DNA of 10,037 nt, from NCBI GenBank assembly GCA_005801395.1, contig SYDV01000528.1:1-10037 (forward strand), read 5' to 3'. Positions 1-6,919 of the stretch are shown here, one piece after another. The notes under the pieces were generated by a model. That model was given only the letters and a program-made list of their open reading frames with translations, made no database searches and was not told where the DNA came from. Both the position numbers and the translations under genes were made by a program. Numbering within the stretch: the first letter of the stretch is position 1; the number at the start of each line of letters is the position of its first letter. This DNA is from Planctomycetia bacterium. Lineage in GTDB: Bacteria; Planctomycetota; UBA11346.

Positions 1-93
1 AACGCAGCAGACAACATCGCCAAGGTTAGTGAAGCCGTACGTAAGAAGAACATGGGGAACTCCAAGCTAAGTAGGATGAAGGTGATTAAGTGA
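1..93 (+). CDS. Possible C-terminal end of an unidentified protein (partial)
   Basis: Frame 1 is open from the window edge to a TGA at 91-93 and would encode the last 30 residues of a protein. The peptide begins NAADNIAKVSEAVRKKN and ends in a lysine-rich tail (SRMKVIK). It is basic and polar, as protein C-termini often are, and the frame reads more naturally than the neighbouring one. No family can be recognised from so short a piece. If real, the gene converges with the epimerase-like gene whose stop is at 299, and the hairpin at 182-214 lies between the two stops. Thirty open codons can occur by chance, so this is a tentative call. Confidence 0.35.
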   Translation, partial: NAADNIAKVSEAVRKKNMGNSKLSRMKVIK

Positions 94-181
94 CAAGTGA
101 TACGGGAAAGGTCACAAAACGTGCACTTGTATCGCCCATCTCACAAGCCCGCATGTCGAATGTGGCACGCTCAGGACGATC

Positions 182-214
182 GGGCATTTGATTATTCTAT
201 CAAATCTGATGCCC
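182..214. terminator. Hairpin between two convergent gene ends, possible terminator
   Basis: GGGCATTTGATT (182-193) faces AATCTGATGCCC (203-214). Ten of twelve positions pair around a 9-nt loop, and an alternative register pairs TTGAT with ATCAA inside the GGGCAT/ATGCCC stem. It sits between the putative + strand stop at 93 and the - strand stop at 299, where a bidirectional terminator would be expected. There is no clear T-tract on either side, so a Rho-independent role is unproven. The rest of 94-298 shows no gene. Confidence 0.4.
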
Positions 215-298
215 AACTCACCTTCCCATAGACGAATTCCCGCTCACCGTTTGCGCCTTTACCACGACTGAACCGTGACTCACATTATTAAAATAAAA

Positions 299-1279
299 TT
301 AAATCCGCTCCCAGCGCAACACAATCGGATGGGATTTCCATTGCCCTGGTTCTACATGACAGACCGTCGTTAACCCTTGAAAAGTTGGATGAACTTCTGG
401 CGCGGTGCTGCCATTGGGAAATGGTTTAGTGGTCAATTCCATTCCGCGTGTGCGCTCACGATTAAACCATGGTGTTCCTGGGCGGCTGCGGTGCTGCGTC
501 CAAATGGTAAGCCAAGGAAAATCGCTCACCGTCCAAGTGCAACTAAAGCGACGTTTCCAGGCCGCATTGGTTATGGACCACGATCCCGTTTTGACGCGTC
601 CTGCGACGACATCGCCACAGACGGGTTCGTCGGGCGTTGGAATTTTTAATACATCAGTGACCGGCATTTCACCAAGCGAAGGAATTTTTGGGAATCGCGG
701 TAATGGTTCTGGCTCACCGTGCCAATTATAAACTTTATCAATCCCGGCTTCACAGGTGGCAAAATCGATAAACGGCTGGCCACAATTAATATGTTCACAC
801 CATTCAATTTCGCGGCGTACTTTTCCAGGGTTATGTACCGCATGCGTCAGATGCAAACGATCGCCAGCCAACTGCACTTGCTTGCGCGTCGTGAGTCCCG
901 CTAAAGGCATGGCGACGGTAAATTCTAATAAGTCAGCACGGGGCTGCGAGACAGACCAACGACCAACACCAGGTTCGCCATGGACGGGACGTTTTTCATT
1001 CGCATGCGCTGGGCCAAAACGATCAATACACACATTGTGGCCAACAATGGCGGCCAATAAACCAGCTTCGATGCCGCCATAATAACCGCCTTCGGGCACC
1101 TGATCTGGATCAGCGGCATGCCAGGTTGGCTGCCATAATGGATTCTGATCTTCGCCAATAAAACGAATCGCGGCCAAATGCCCGCCCGTTTTAGTAATGA
1201 CTATTTCAATTTGAGAACCCACCACGCGCCACGCAGGTACGCCACGCCAAGAACTGTCGGTTAAAGTCAAAACATCCAT
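299..1279 (-). CDS. Aldose-1-epimerase-like protein (galactose mutarotase-like fold)
   Basis: This 326-residue protein looks like a member of the galactose mutarotase-like (aldose 1-epimerase / DUF4432) superfamily, whose members bind sugars in a large beta-sandwich and often interconvert anomers. No signal peptide is visible, so it is probably cytoplasmic. Family-like features are alternating beta segments throughout, a VHGEP segment near residues 99-103, an EWCEHINCG segment near 159-167 with a candidate catalytic histidine (H163), and RGMELTT near 278-284 with a candidate acidic residue (E281). Length suits the family. The ATG at 1279 is preceded by GGAG (1288-1291) with 8-nt spacing, which supports the start. 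It lies 177 bp downstream of coaX on the same strand, separated by repeat-rich sequence, so it may have its own promoter. The substrate cannot be named from sequence, and the assignment to this fold is moderately sure. Confidence 0.6.
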   Translation of the reverse strand: MDVLTLTDSSWRGVPAWRVVGSQIEIVITKTGGHLAAIRFIGEDQNPLWQPTWHAADPDQVPEGGYYGGIEAGLLAAIVGHNVCIDRFGPAHANEKRPVHGEPGVGRWSVSQPRADLLEFTVAMPLAGLTTRKQVQLAGDRLHLTHAVHNPGKVRREIEWCEHINCGQPFIDFATCEAGIDKVYNWHGEPEPLPRFPKIPSLGEMPVTDVLKIPTPDEPVCGDVVAGRVKTGSWSITNAAWKRRFSCTWTVSDFPWLTIWTQHRSRPGTPWFNRERTRGMELTTKPFPNGSTAPEVHPTFQGLTTVCHVEPGQWKSHPIVLRWERI

Positions 1280-1345
1280 GAGATAGTCTCCAGCTTGAGC
1301 GCGAATAATGGGTAGCTTAGGGCGTTTGAAATAGGACGAAAGTAT

Positions 1346-1379
1346 CCGGACGGACCGACGGAGACACCGACTGGCCGAC
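1346..1379. repeat. Low-complexity GAC/CGG-rich cluster
   Basis: This short stretch between the epimerase-like gene and coaX is built from repeated GGAC/CCGAC words. It includes the 9-mer GACGGACCG (1349-1357), which recurs at 6875-6883 just after smc. It is related in composition, but not identical, to the NTCGGAC heptamers elsewhere in the window. It does not look coding. Confidence 0.45.
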
Positions 1380-1407
1380 AGACAAATTAATTAATTCTGA
1401 ATGCATT

Positions 1408-1454
1408 GGTCCGACGTTCGATCGGACATCGGACAAGCCGAAGGCGATCGAACC
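1408..1454 (-). repeat. Inverted copy of the 26-bp element with stem-loop, just past coaX
   Basis: Bases 1429-1454 are, read on the - strand, identical over 26 bp to 2782-2807. The element starts 2 bp after the coaX stop. Two NTCGGAC heptamers (1421-1427, 1428-1434) and one reverse heptamer (1408-1414) overlap or adjoin it. GTTCGATCG at 1416-1424 and CGATCGAAC at 1445-1453 form a perfect 9-bp stem with a 20-nt loop, so the copy could act as a transcript-end hairpin for dut-coaX. No T-tract follows, so the terminator role is inferred. Confidence 0.7.
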
Positions 1455-1456
1455 TA

Positions 1457-2254
1457 TCAATTAATACTCCGAATCCGATCCGACGGTTTATGCGACCGAT
1501 CGGTAATCCGGCATAATAATTCTAAGCCTTCTAAAACTAAACTTGGCCGATAACTGAGACGCGGTAGGACATAAGAGTTAATGATTAAACTACAATTACC
1601 ACCGGTGGCGATGTGATTGTGGATGCCCGTTTCTCGCCCTAATTTGAGCATGCAGGCGGCGACCATCGGACCATAACCGATTCCAATTGCGGCGCCGATG
1701 GCACCGTGGGTGTCAAATTGTGCGGCTTGGGCATCTGGACCTAATGCGTCAACGATGGGCAATGCCGGTGCCTGGTTCGCTAAACCAATCGCACAGGCTT
1801 TCGCACCGGGTAAGATTAAGCCACCGCGAAAACGAACCGAAGCTAAAAGATCCATTGGTTGATCTTGAAAGCCCCAGGCGGTGATCGTCGTGGCAGTACC
1901 CGCATCAATAATCACTAATGATTTACGCTCTTGCACACAACCAATTAACCCAGCTAAAACTCGGTCAATTCCGCAGTTTGGATATTGCCCCAAATCGGGT
2001 ATCGGCAGCGTCTGATCACCAATAATTCTTTTTCGGCGGTCATTTCCCACACTATTCCACCACGATTCAAGCAAGGCCGTATTATTTTTCGCCCCAGGCA
2101 TAACCACTAATTCGGTAATGGTGCGATTAAATGGCTTAATAAACTCGTCTAATAATTCACGCTTAGGTTCAATCCGTTCGAACTGCCATATGCCGCCATC
2201 CTGCGCCAACCCTAATTTGATCGTCGAATTTCCGCAGTCCGCTAACAGTCGCAT
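1457..2254 (-). CDS. coaX: Type III pantothenate kinase
   Basis: CoaX phosphorylates pantothenate with ATP, the first committed step of coenzyme A synthesis, in the cytoplasm. The 265-residue protein belongs to the ASKHA (acetate kinase/Hsp70/actin) fold. An N-terminal phosphate-binding motif DCGNSTIKLGL covers residues 6-16. GIDRVLAG near 95-102 matches the family's G-x-DR motif that contacts pantothenate. IDAGTATTI at 116-124 is the second ASKHA motif with its catalytic-type aspartate. GGLILPG at 144-150 and ATGGN at 216-220 complete the pattern. Length is normal for CoaX (about 250-270). The ATG at 2254 lies 15 nt after the dut stop, with GGAA (2262-2265) as a weak ribosome site, so the two genes are probably co-transcribed and perhaps translationally coupled. 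No key residue is visibly missing. Confidence 0.93.
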   Translation of the reverse strand: MRLLADCGNSTIKLGLAQDGGIWQFERIEPKRELLDEFIKPFNRTITELVVMPGAKNNTALLESWWNSVGNDRRKRIIGDQTLPIPDLGQYPNCGIDRVLAGLIGCVQERKSLVIIDAGTATTITAWGFQDQPMDLLASVRFRGGLILPGAKACAIGLANQAPALPIVDALGPDAQAAQFDTHGAIGAAIGIGYGPMVAACMLKLGRETGIHNHIATGGNCSLIINSYVLPRLSYRPSLVLEGLELLCRITDRSHKPSDRIRSIN

Positions 2255-2269
2255 GTCATAATTCCGAAC

Positions 2270-2719
2270 TTATTGCCGCATACCAGTTGAACCAAATCCA
2301 CTTTTGCCGCGCTCGGTCGTTGTCAGCGTCGCAACTGGTTCCCAATTGAGCTGCGCAACGGCAGCCAGCACCATTTGTGCAATACGGGTTCCACGTAAAA
2401 TATTAACCGGCTCATCGCCTAAATTAGCAAGAATGATTTTAATTTCTCCGCGATAATCACTGTCGATAGTTCCTGGACTATTCAGTACGGTCAGCCCATT
2501 ATTGAGCGCCAAACCCGAACGCGGTCGAATCTGCGCCTCAAACCCAAGTGGTACGGCAATCTGCAGGCCCGTCGGAATCAGCGCGCGCTTTCCAGGCAAG
2601 ATCTCCACCGGTTTGTCGATGGCCGCGACTAAGTCTAACCCCGCTGCTCCGGCCGTTGCATAGGCTGGCAACTTCAGGCCTTCAAAATGCGGCAGAGTAA
2701 CAACGGGGACTTGTGGCAT
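2270..2719 (-). CDS. dut: Deoxyuridine 5'-triphosphate nucleotidohydrolase (dUTPase)
   Basis: Dut hydrolyses dUTP to dUMP and pyrophosphate, keeping uracil out of DNA and supplying dUMP for thymidylate synthesis. It acts as a cytoplasmic homotrimer. All five conserved motifs of the trimeric family are present in order in 149 residues: motif 1 AGAAGLDL (23-30), motif 2 RPRSGLAL (65-72), motif 3 [11 protein letters not shown] (83-93) with catalytic D86 and uracil-binding Y89, motif 4 RGTRIAQMV (109-117), and the glycine-rich C-terminal arm [10 protein letters not shown] (137-146). Length is typical. The start at 2719 lacks a strong ribosome site, but it puts the N-terminus about where bacterial Dut proteins begin. 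It is the first gene of the dut-coaX pair. The stretch upstream carries the 26-bp repeats. Confidence 0.95.
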   Translation of the reverse strand: MPQVPVVTLPHFEGLKLPAYATAGAAGLDLVAAIDKPVEILPGKRALIPTGLQIAVPLGFEAQIRPRSGLALNNGLTVLNSPGTIDSDYRGEIKIILANLGDEPVNILRGTRIAQMVLAAVAQLNWEPVATLTTTERGKSGFGSTGMRQ

Positions 2720-2781
2720 GGATTGGATGCTTTCGCGGAAGGTGGGGTTGGCAAGTCATCTCATCTTAGCCCGACGGCAGA

Positions 2782-2846
2782 GGTTCGATCGCCTTCGGCT
2801 TGTCCGAGGTCCGATCGCCTTCGGCTTGTCCGAGGTCCGAGGTCGA
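2782..2846 (+). repeat. Tandem 26-bp element (two copies plus partial)
   Basis: Two adjacent 26-bp units, 2782-2807 and 2808-2833, differ at one base (GGTTCGA versus GGTCCGA at the start) and are followed by partial units GGTCCGA (2834-2840) and GGTCGA (2841-2846). Each unit ends in TTGTCCGA. The first unit is identical to the inverted copy at 1429-1454, so dut-coaX lies between perfect 26-bp inverted repeats about 1.33 kb apart. The units contain the reverse complement of the TCGGAC core that builds the array at 2948-3066. Confidence 0.85.
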
Positions 2847-2947
2847 AAGGCAAATAAAACAAATATCCAATGCATTTAATGGCCCCAGCCTTTCTGCAGC
2901 CGCAGCAGGGACCTCCGCGCAAATGCCAGCAATCAATCATGCAAGAC

Positions 2948-3070
2948 ATCGGACTTCGGACATCGGACATCGAACATCGGACATCGGACTTCGGACTTCG
3001 GACGTCGGACGTCGAACATCGGACATCGAACATCGGGCATCGGACGTCGGACTTCGGACTTCGGACGTCC
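2948..3070. repeat. Heptamer tandem array, 17 units of NTCGGAC
   Basis: Seventeen consecutive 7-bp units run without a phase break from 2948 to 3066, followed by a 4-base partial unit. The consensus is DTCGGAC. The first base is A, T or G but never C, three units read TCGAAC (2969, 3011 and 3025 units) and one reads TCGGGC (3032 unit). All other positions are invariant. Because 7 is not a multiple of 3, the array is open in several frames with a 7-residue protein period, which creates spurious SDVRxP-type ORFs. It ends 100 bp upstream of the smc start. Its function is unknown. It could be a slippage-prone satellite or a protein-binding array. Confidence 0.9.
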
Positions 3071-3159
3071 AAAGGCCCTTTCAAACCCTATTAAGCTCCC
3101 CGAGTAGAAACCGGCGAAGGACTTGCCCCCCACCCATCCGGCCTAACCTGCCCCCCTTC

Positions 3160-3163
3160 GGAG
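3160..3163 (+). promoter_or_regulatory. Ribosome binding site of smc
   Basis: GGAG at 3160-3163, extended to GGAGAG, is 7 nt upstream of the ATG at 3171. This supports that start, which also gives the canonical SMC N-terminus (MRLKRLETFGFKSF). Confidence 0.7.
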
Positions 3164-3170
3164 AGTTCGC

Positions 3171-6100
3171 ATGCGCCTCAAGCGGTTGGAAACTTTTGGC
3201 TTTAAGTCGTTCGCCGACCGCATGACGTTTGATTTTGAAGAGGGCATCACGGCGGTTATTGGGCCGAATGGTTGCGGTAAATCGAATATTGTGGACTCCA
3301 TCAAATGGGTCATCGGCGAGCAATCGGCGAAAGCGCTGCGCGGCGATGACATGACCGATGTTATTTTCAATGGTTGTGCGACGCGACGCGGTATGGCATT
3401 TGCCGAAGTAACCTTGGTATTGGACCAGGTTGGCGTGCAATTAGGCATGAGTAGCGACGAAGTCGCGCTGACGCGACGCCTCACCCGCGATGGAACCTCG
3501 GCATATTTTCTTAATGGCAAACCCTGTCGGTTAAAAGATATCAAAGAATTGTTCATGGACACCGGTGTCGGCACCGCCGCTTATTCGGTCATCGAACAGG
3601 GCCGCGTCGGATTCATTCTCGATTCCAATACCAAAGACCGCCGCATTATTTTAGAAGAAGCCGCTGGTATTTCGCGCTATAAAGCGCGCCGTAAAGTGGC
3701 CCTGCGTAAATTGGAACGCGTTGAACTTGATCTGCAACGCATTGGCGAGGTGTTAGGTGAAGTTCGTCGCCGCGTCAAAGCCGTCACTCGCCAAGCCCAA
3801 GCCGCACTCCGATTCAAAGAACTGACCTCCCAAGTGCGCGAACTGCGTATGGCATTTGCGTTAGAAGAATATGGTCGTTTATTCGGCGAATTAAAAACCC
3901 ACAGCGTCCGCGTTGATGAATTAACCTCCAACGGTGCAGAAGTCGCCGCGCGATTAGGTGAATTAGAAGCCGCCTTAGCCACCGCCGATTTACGTTTAGT
4001 CCAATTAGACAACGACATTCGCGCCCAAGAACAAACTCGTGCTGACGCACAAAGCCGTCGTGACGTTTCTGATTCACGGGCAAAAGACGCGCGTTACCGC
4101 TTAATCGAAGTCGACCAACAAGAAGTCAATGATCGACAAGCATTAACGACGCTGAGCACCAAAATTGAAACGCTGAGCGCAGAGCATGCCCTTGCCGAAA
4201 CCACGATGGCCAATGTGGAAACGGGCGGCGAAGGTGACACCACCTTAAATTCATCCCTCAAACAAAAGCGCGATGAATTAGATGCGGCTATGGCAGCGGT
4301 GGACCAATTAGTGTCCGAAATTGAAGATGCCAAAGCTAAACAAGTCGAATGTTTACGCGAATTATCCCGCATCGAAGCGGAACAAGGTCGCGTAGTTAGT
4401 GCGCGCAATGCCACCGATGAGCGCCGCAAACGATTAGAAGATCGCACGGGCGGTCAAACTGATGCGTTAGGTCAGGCACGCTTAGCCGAAGCTGGCGCAC
4501 AATCAGCATTAGGCGCTCTCATTACTGGCGCGGCAGCACTGCACTCGAAATTAGACGAACACATCCGTGCCCGTGAAACCGCGCTGAGCGAAGGCAATCG
4601 CCTGGACAGTGAGCTGAACGAAATTCGCCATCAAGAAGCCCGCGCCGAAACCGGCATGCGCATGTTGCAGGAACAAGAAAAACGCGCCGAAGGGGTATTT
4701 CGCGGCGTTAAAGACGTCTTACAGCAAATGGATAAATTCCCAGGCATCGTCGGCATGGTTGCTGACTTATGTCGCGTACCTGATGATTATGTGATCGCCA
4801 TTGAAACCGCATTAGGTGGACAGGCACAAAATATTATCACCGAAACGCAAGAAGCCGCGCGCGACGCGATTAACTTCTTGAAACGCGAACGCCGTGGCCG
4901 CGCGACGTTTTTACCACTCAATGATATTCGTGGCGAAGAACGCCTTGATCAACGCTTGTTACGTGAACCCGGCGTCGTTGGTTTGGCGAGTCGTTTAATT
5001 GACTACGACGAACATTACCGCAACGCTTTTGAACATTTGCTCGGCAACGTATTAATTGTTGAAACGCTCGACCATGCCATCGCCTTACGGCGTAATAATC
5101 GTATGTCCTGTCGTCTCGTCACACTAGATGGCGATGTCGTTAACGCCGGTGGTGCCATGACCGGTGGTCGCCAACAAGGTGGCGACAACGGCGGTTTAGT
5201 TTCGCGTAAAAATGAAATTCGTAAATTGGAAGAACAACTCGCTGACTTAACGGCACGTAAACAAAAAGTTGGCACCGACCGCGACCAAGCGAAGAAAGAT
5301 GCTTTTGAACGGTCGATGCGCGTGGAAGAAACTCGGCGCGAAATTCAACAAACTGATCGCAATGTGGGCGAAGCAAAAGCCGATTTGATGAAAACCGAAC
5401 GCGACCGTTTGCATCTGGAAGATGCCACCAGCAGTTTCGGTGCCGAGCTGCAAGAAATTGCCGCCGAGATCGCTGCCATTGATGGAGAATCGCGCGATTT
5501 ATTAGGACAACGTGAATGGTTTGCTGCGCTGAATAAAAAACTCGAAAATGATATCGCTGCGATGCAAGGCAACTTGGAAGGCAAAGCCGCCAAACGCAAC
5601 CAGGCACAAGACGATGTCAGCAATTTACGCGTCAGCGTTGCGACTACACACGAACGCCAAGAAGCCGTGCGCAACCATCTTAGCCATTTGGTGCGCAGCT
5701 TACAAGAATTAGAAGATCAAAAAGCCGAACGTGAACGTCGCTTAGTTGGCTTAGATGCCAAACGCGCAGAGCTCCGGCAAATTGCAGAAGAAAACCAAGC
5801 GATCTTTGACGTCGAATCCAAACAAGTCGCCATCCTGGCCGAACAATTAGATACATTAATCAAAGAACGCGACGTCACGCGCAACAGCGTCGAATCTGAA
5901 CGCCAAGAAGCTCGTGCGCTGACCACGCGCCAACGCGGCATAGAACACGAGAAAAATCAACTCGATGTCAAAATCGGTGAAGCCAATGTGCGCATCGAAG
6001 GTTTATCGCAACGTATTTTAGACGATTACCAACTCGATCTGATCGAAGCGTTCAGTAATTACCAACGTCCAGAAAACCTCGACTGGCCGAAATTACGCAA

Positions 6101-6866
6101 CGAACTAGCTCAAACAGAAAAAGAACTCGCCTCATTGGGTTCAGTCAATTTGGCCGCCATTGATGAATTAGAAGAAGTCCAAGCGCGTGAAACCTTCCTC
6201 GACAAGCAATTCAACGACTTAACTCATGCACAAAATAAACTGCAAGAAATCATTGAACAGATCAATGACATTAGTCGCAAACTGTTTGAAAATACGTATC
6301 GCGATGTACGCAAAAATTTCCAAGAATTATTCCGCAAATTGTTTGGCGGCGGCAAAGCCGACCTGGTTTTAGAAAAACCAGAAGCATGGGAAGAGACCTT
6401 GCCTGATGGCCAAGTCATCAAACACAAGCCCCAGCCACTCGATATCTTAGAAGCTGGACTCGAAATTGTCGCGCAACCGCCAGGCAAAAACCCGAAAATT
6501 ATTACGCAATTATCTGGCGGCGAAAAAGCCCTCACCGCCATTGCGCTGTTATTCGCTGTCTATCAAACCAAACCAAGCCCCTTCTGTATTCTCGACGAAG
6601 TCGATGCGCCGTTAGACGAATCGAACGTCGATGTTTATTGCAACATGTTACGTGAGTTCGTCAAAGATTCGCAGTTCATCGTGATCACGCATAAAAAGCG
6701 TACGATGCAACGCGTCGACGCCATTTATGGCATCACGCAAAATGAACCCGGCGTCTCGACCAAGATCAGCGTTAAATTTGAAGATATCGGAAAACTTGGC
6801 GACACGGAAGGCGTGGAAGGTGAATTATCCGCGACCGTTCATGGCGCAGGACCGTATTCAAAATAA
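3171..6866 (+). CDS. smc: Chromosome segregation ATPase SMC
   Basis: SMC is the ATPase core of bacterial condensin. It dimerises, binds kleisin ScpA with ScpB, and compacts and organises newly replicated chromosomes by loop extrusion. The 1231-residue protein shows the full architecture. There is an N-terminal ATPase half with Walker A GPNGCGKS (31-38) and the conserved EEAAGISRYKARR segment (162-174). A long charged coiled coil runs from about 175 to 510, followed by a hinge domain from about 523 to 668 starting near FPGIVG and ending at GGAMTGG. The return coiled coil runs from about 680 to 1020. The C-terminal ATPase half has signature LSGGEKAL (1114-1121) and Walker B ILDEVDAPLD (1140-1149) with catalytic E1143. 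It is intact and of normal to slightly long length. scpA and scpB are not next to it. It follows the heptamer array and converges with the sulfatase 53 bp downstream. Confidence 0.97.
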   Translation: MRLKRLETFGFKSFADRMTFDFEEGITAVIGPNGCGKSNIVDSIKWVIGEQSAKALRGDDMTDVIFNGCATRRGMAFAEVTLVLDQVGVQLGMSSDEVALTRRLTRDGTSAYFLNGKPCRLKDIKELFMDTGVGTAAYSVIEQGRVGFILDSNTKDRRIILEEAAGISRYKARRKVALRKLERVELDLQRIGEVLGEVRRRVKAVTRQAQAALRFKELTSQVRELRMAFALEEYGRLFGELKTHSVRVDELTSNGAEVAARLGELEAALATADLRLVQLDNDIRAQEQTRADAQSRRDVSDSRAKDARYRLIEVDQQEVNDRQALTTLSTKIETLSAEHALAETTMANVETGGEGDTTLNSSLKQKRDELDAAMAAVDQLVSEIEDAKAKQVECLRELSRIEAEQGRVVSARNATDERRKRLEDRTGGQTDALGQARLAEAGAQSALGALITGAAALHSKLDEHIRARETALSEGNRLDSELNEIRHQEARAETGMRMLQEQEKRAEGVFRGVKDVLQQMDKFPGIVGMVADLCRVPDDYVIAIETALGGQAQNIITETQEAARDAINFLKRERRGRATFLPLNDIRGEERLDQRLLREPGVVGLASRLIDYDEHYRNAFEHLLGNVLIVETLDHAIALRRNNRMSCRLVTLDGDVVNAGGAMTGGRQQGGDNGGLVSRKNEIRKLEEQLADLTARKQKVGTDRDQAKKDAFERSMRVEETRREIQQTDRNVGEAKADLMKTERDRLHLEDATSSFGAELQEIAAEIAAIDGESRDLLGQREWFAALNKKLENDIAAMQGNLEGKAAKRNQAQDDVSNLRVSVATTHERQEAVRNHLSHLVRSLQELEDQKAERERRLVGLDAKRAELRQIAEENQAIFDVESKQVAILAEQLDTLIKERDVTRNSVESERQEARALTTRQRGIEHEKNQLDVKIGEANVRIEGLSQRILDDYQLDLIEAFSNYQRPENLDWPKLRNELAQTEKELASLGSVNLAAIDELEEVQARETFLDKQFNDLTHAQNKLQEIIEQINDISRKLFENTYRDVRKNFQELFRKLFGGGKADLVLEKPEAWEETLPDGQVIKHKPQPLDILEAGLEIVAQPPGKNPKIITQLSGGEKALTAIALLFAVYQTKPSPFCILDEVDAPLDESNVDVYCNMLREFVKDSQFIVITHKKRTMQRVDAIYGITQNEPGVSTKISVKFEDIGKLGDTEGVEGELSATVHGAGPYSK

Positions 6867-6874
6867 TTAGAATT

Positions 6875-6897
6875 GACGGACCGGTAGACCGTCGGTC
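6875..6897. terminator. Short GACGG/CCGTC hairpin after smc, weak terminator candidate
   Basis: The 53-bp gap between the convergent stops of smc and the sulfatase gene contains GACGG (6875-6879) facing CCGTC (6889-6893) with a 9-nt loop. It also holds the 9-mer GACGGACCG shared with 1349-1357. The stem is short and has no T-tract, so this is only the likeliest site of a shared terminator. Confidence 0.3.
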
Positions 6898-6919
6898 GAG
6901 CTGCCAAGTCTTATAAATT

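Larger units (their letters stand above)
2720..3170. other. Gene-free, repeat-rich interval between dut and smc
   Basis: This 451-bp divergent region must hold the promoters of dut-coaX (leftward) and smc (rightward), but I cannot pick out convincing -35/-10 boxes. It contains the tandem 26-bp element (2782-2846), about 100 bp of AT-richer unique sequence (2847-2947), the 17-unit heptamer array (2948-3070), and a short leader with two copies of TGCCCCCC (3124-3131, 3149-3156) before the smc ribosome site. Long open frames here on both strands arise from the repeat periodicity and are not taken as genes. Confidence 0.7.

Noticed and set aside
377..1158. ORFs on both strands within the epimerase-like gene
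   Set aside because: They overlap the better-supported 326-residue - strand frame, have no ribosome sites and no recognisable domains.
1429..2833. Composite transposon or insertion sequence carrying dut-coaX
   Set aside because: No transposase or target-site duplication is visible. The inverted repeats are better described as intergenic elements, and both genes are core functions.
2948..3070. CRISPR array
   Set aside because: The repeats are contiguous 7-mers with no spacers, and no cas gene is nearby.
2761..3225. Long open frames on both strands across the dut-smc interval (107 aa on -, 141, 74 and 66 aa on either strand)
   Set aside because: They are produced by the 7-bp repeat periodicity, which stays open in several frames and yields a 7-residue SDVRxP-type pattern. 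No ribosome site or family match supports them.
3677..6541. Several 68-155 aa - strand ORFs inside smc
   Set aside because: They are antisense shadows of smc. Their Ser/Arg/Leu-rich compositions reflect the complement of Glu/Ala/Lys-rich coiled-coil codons.
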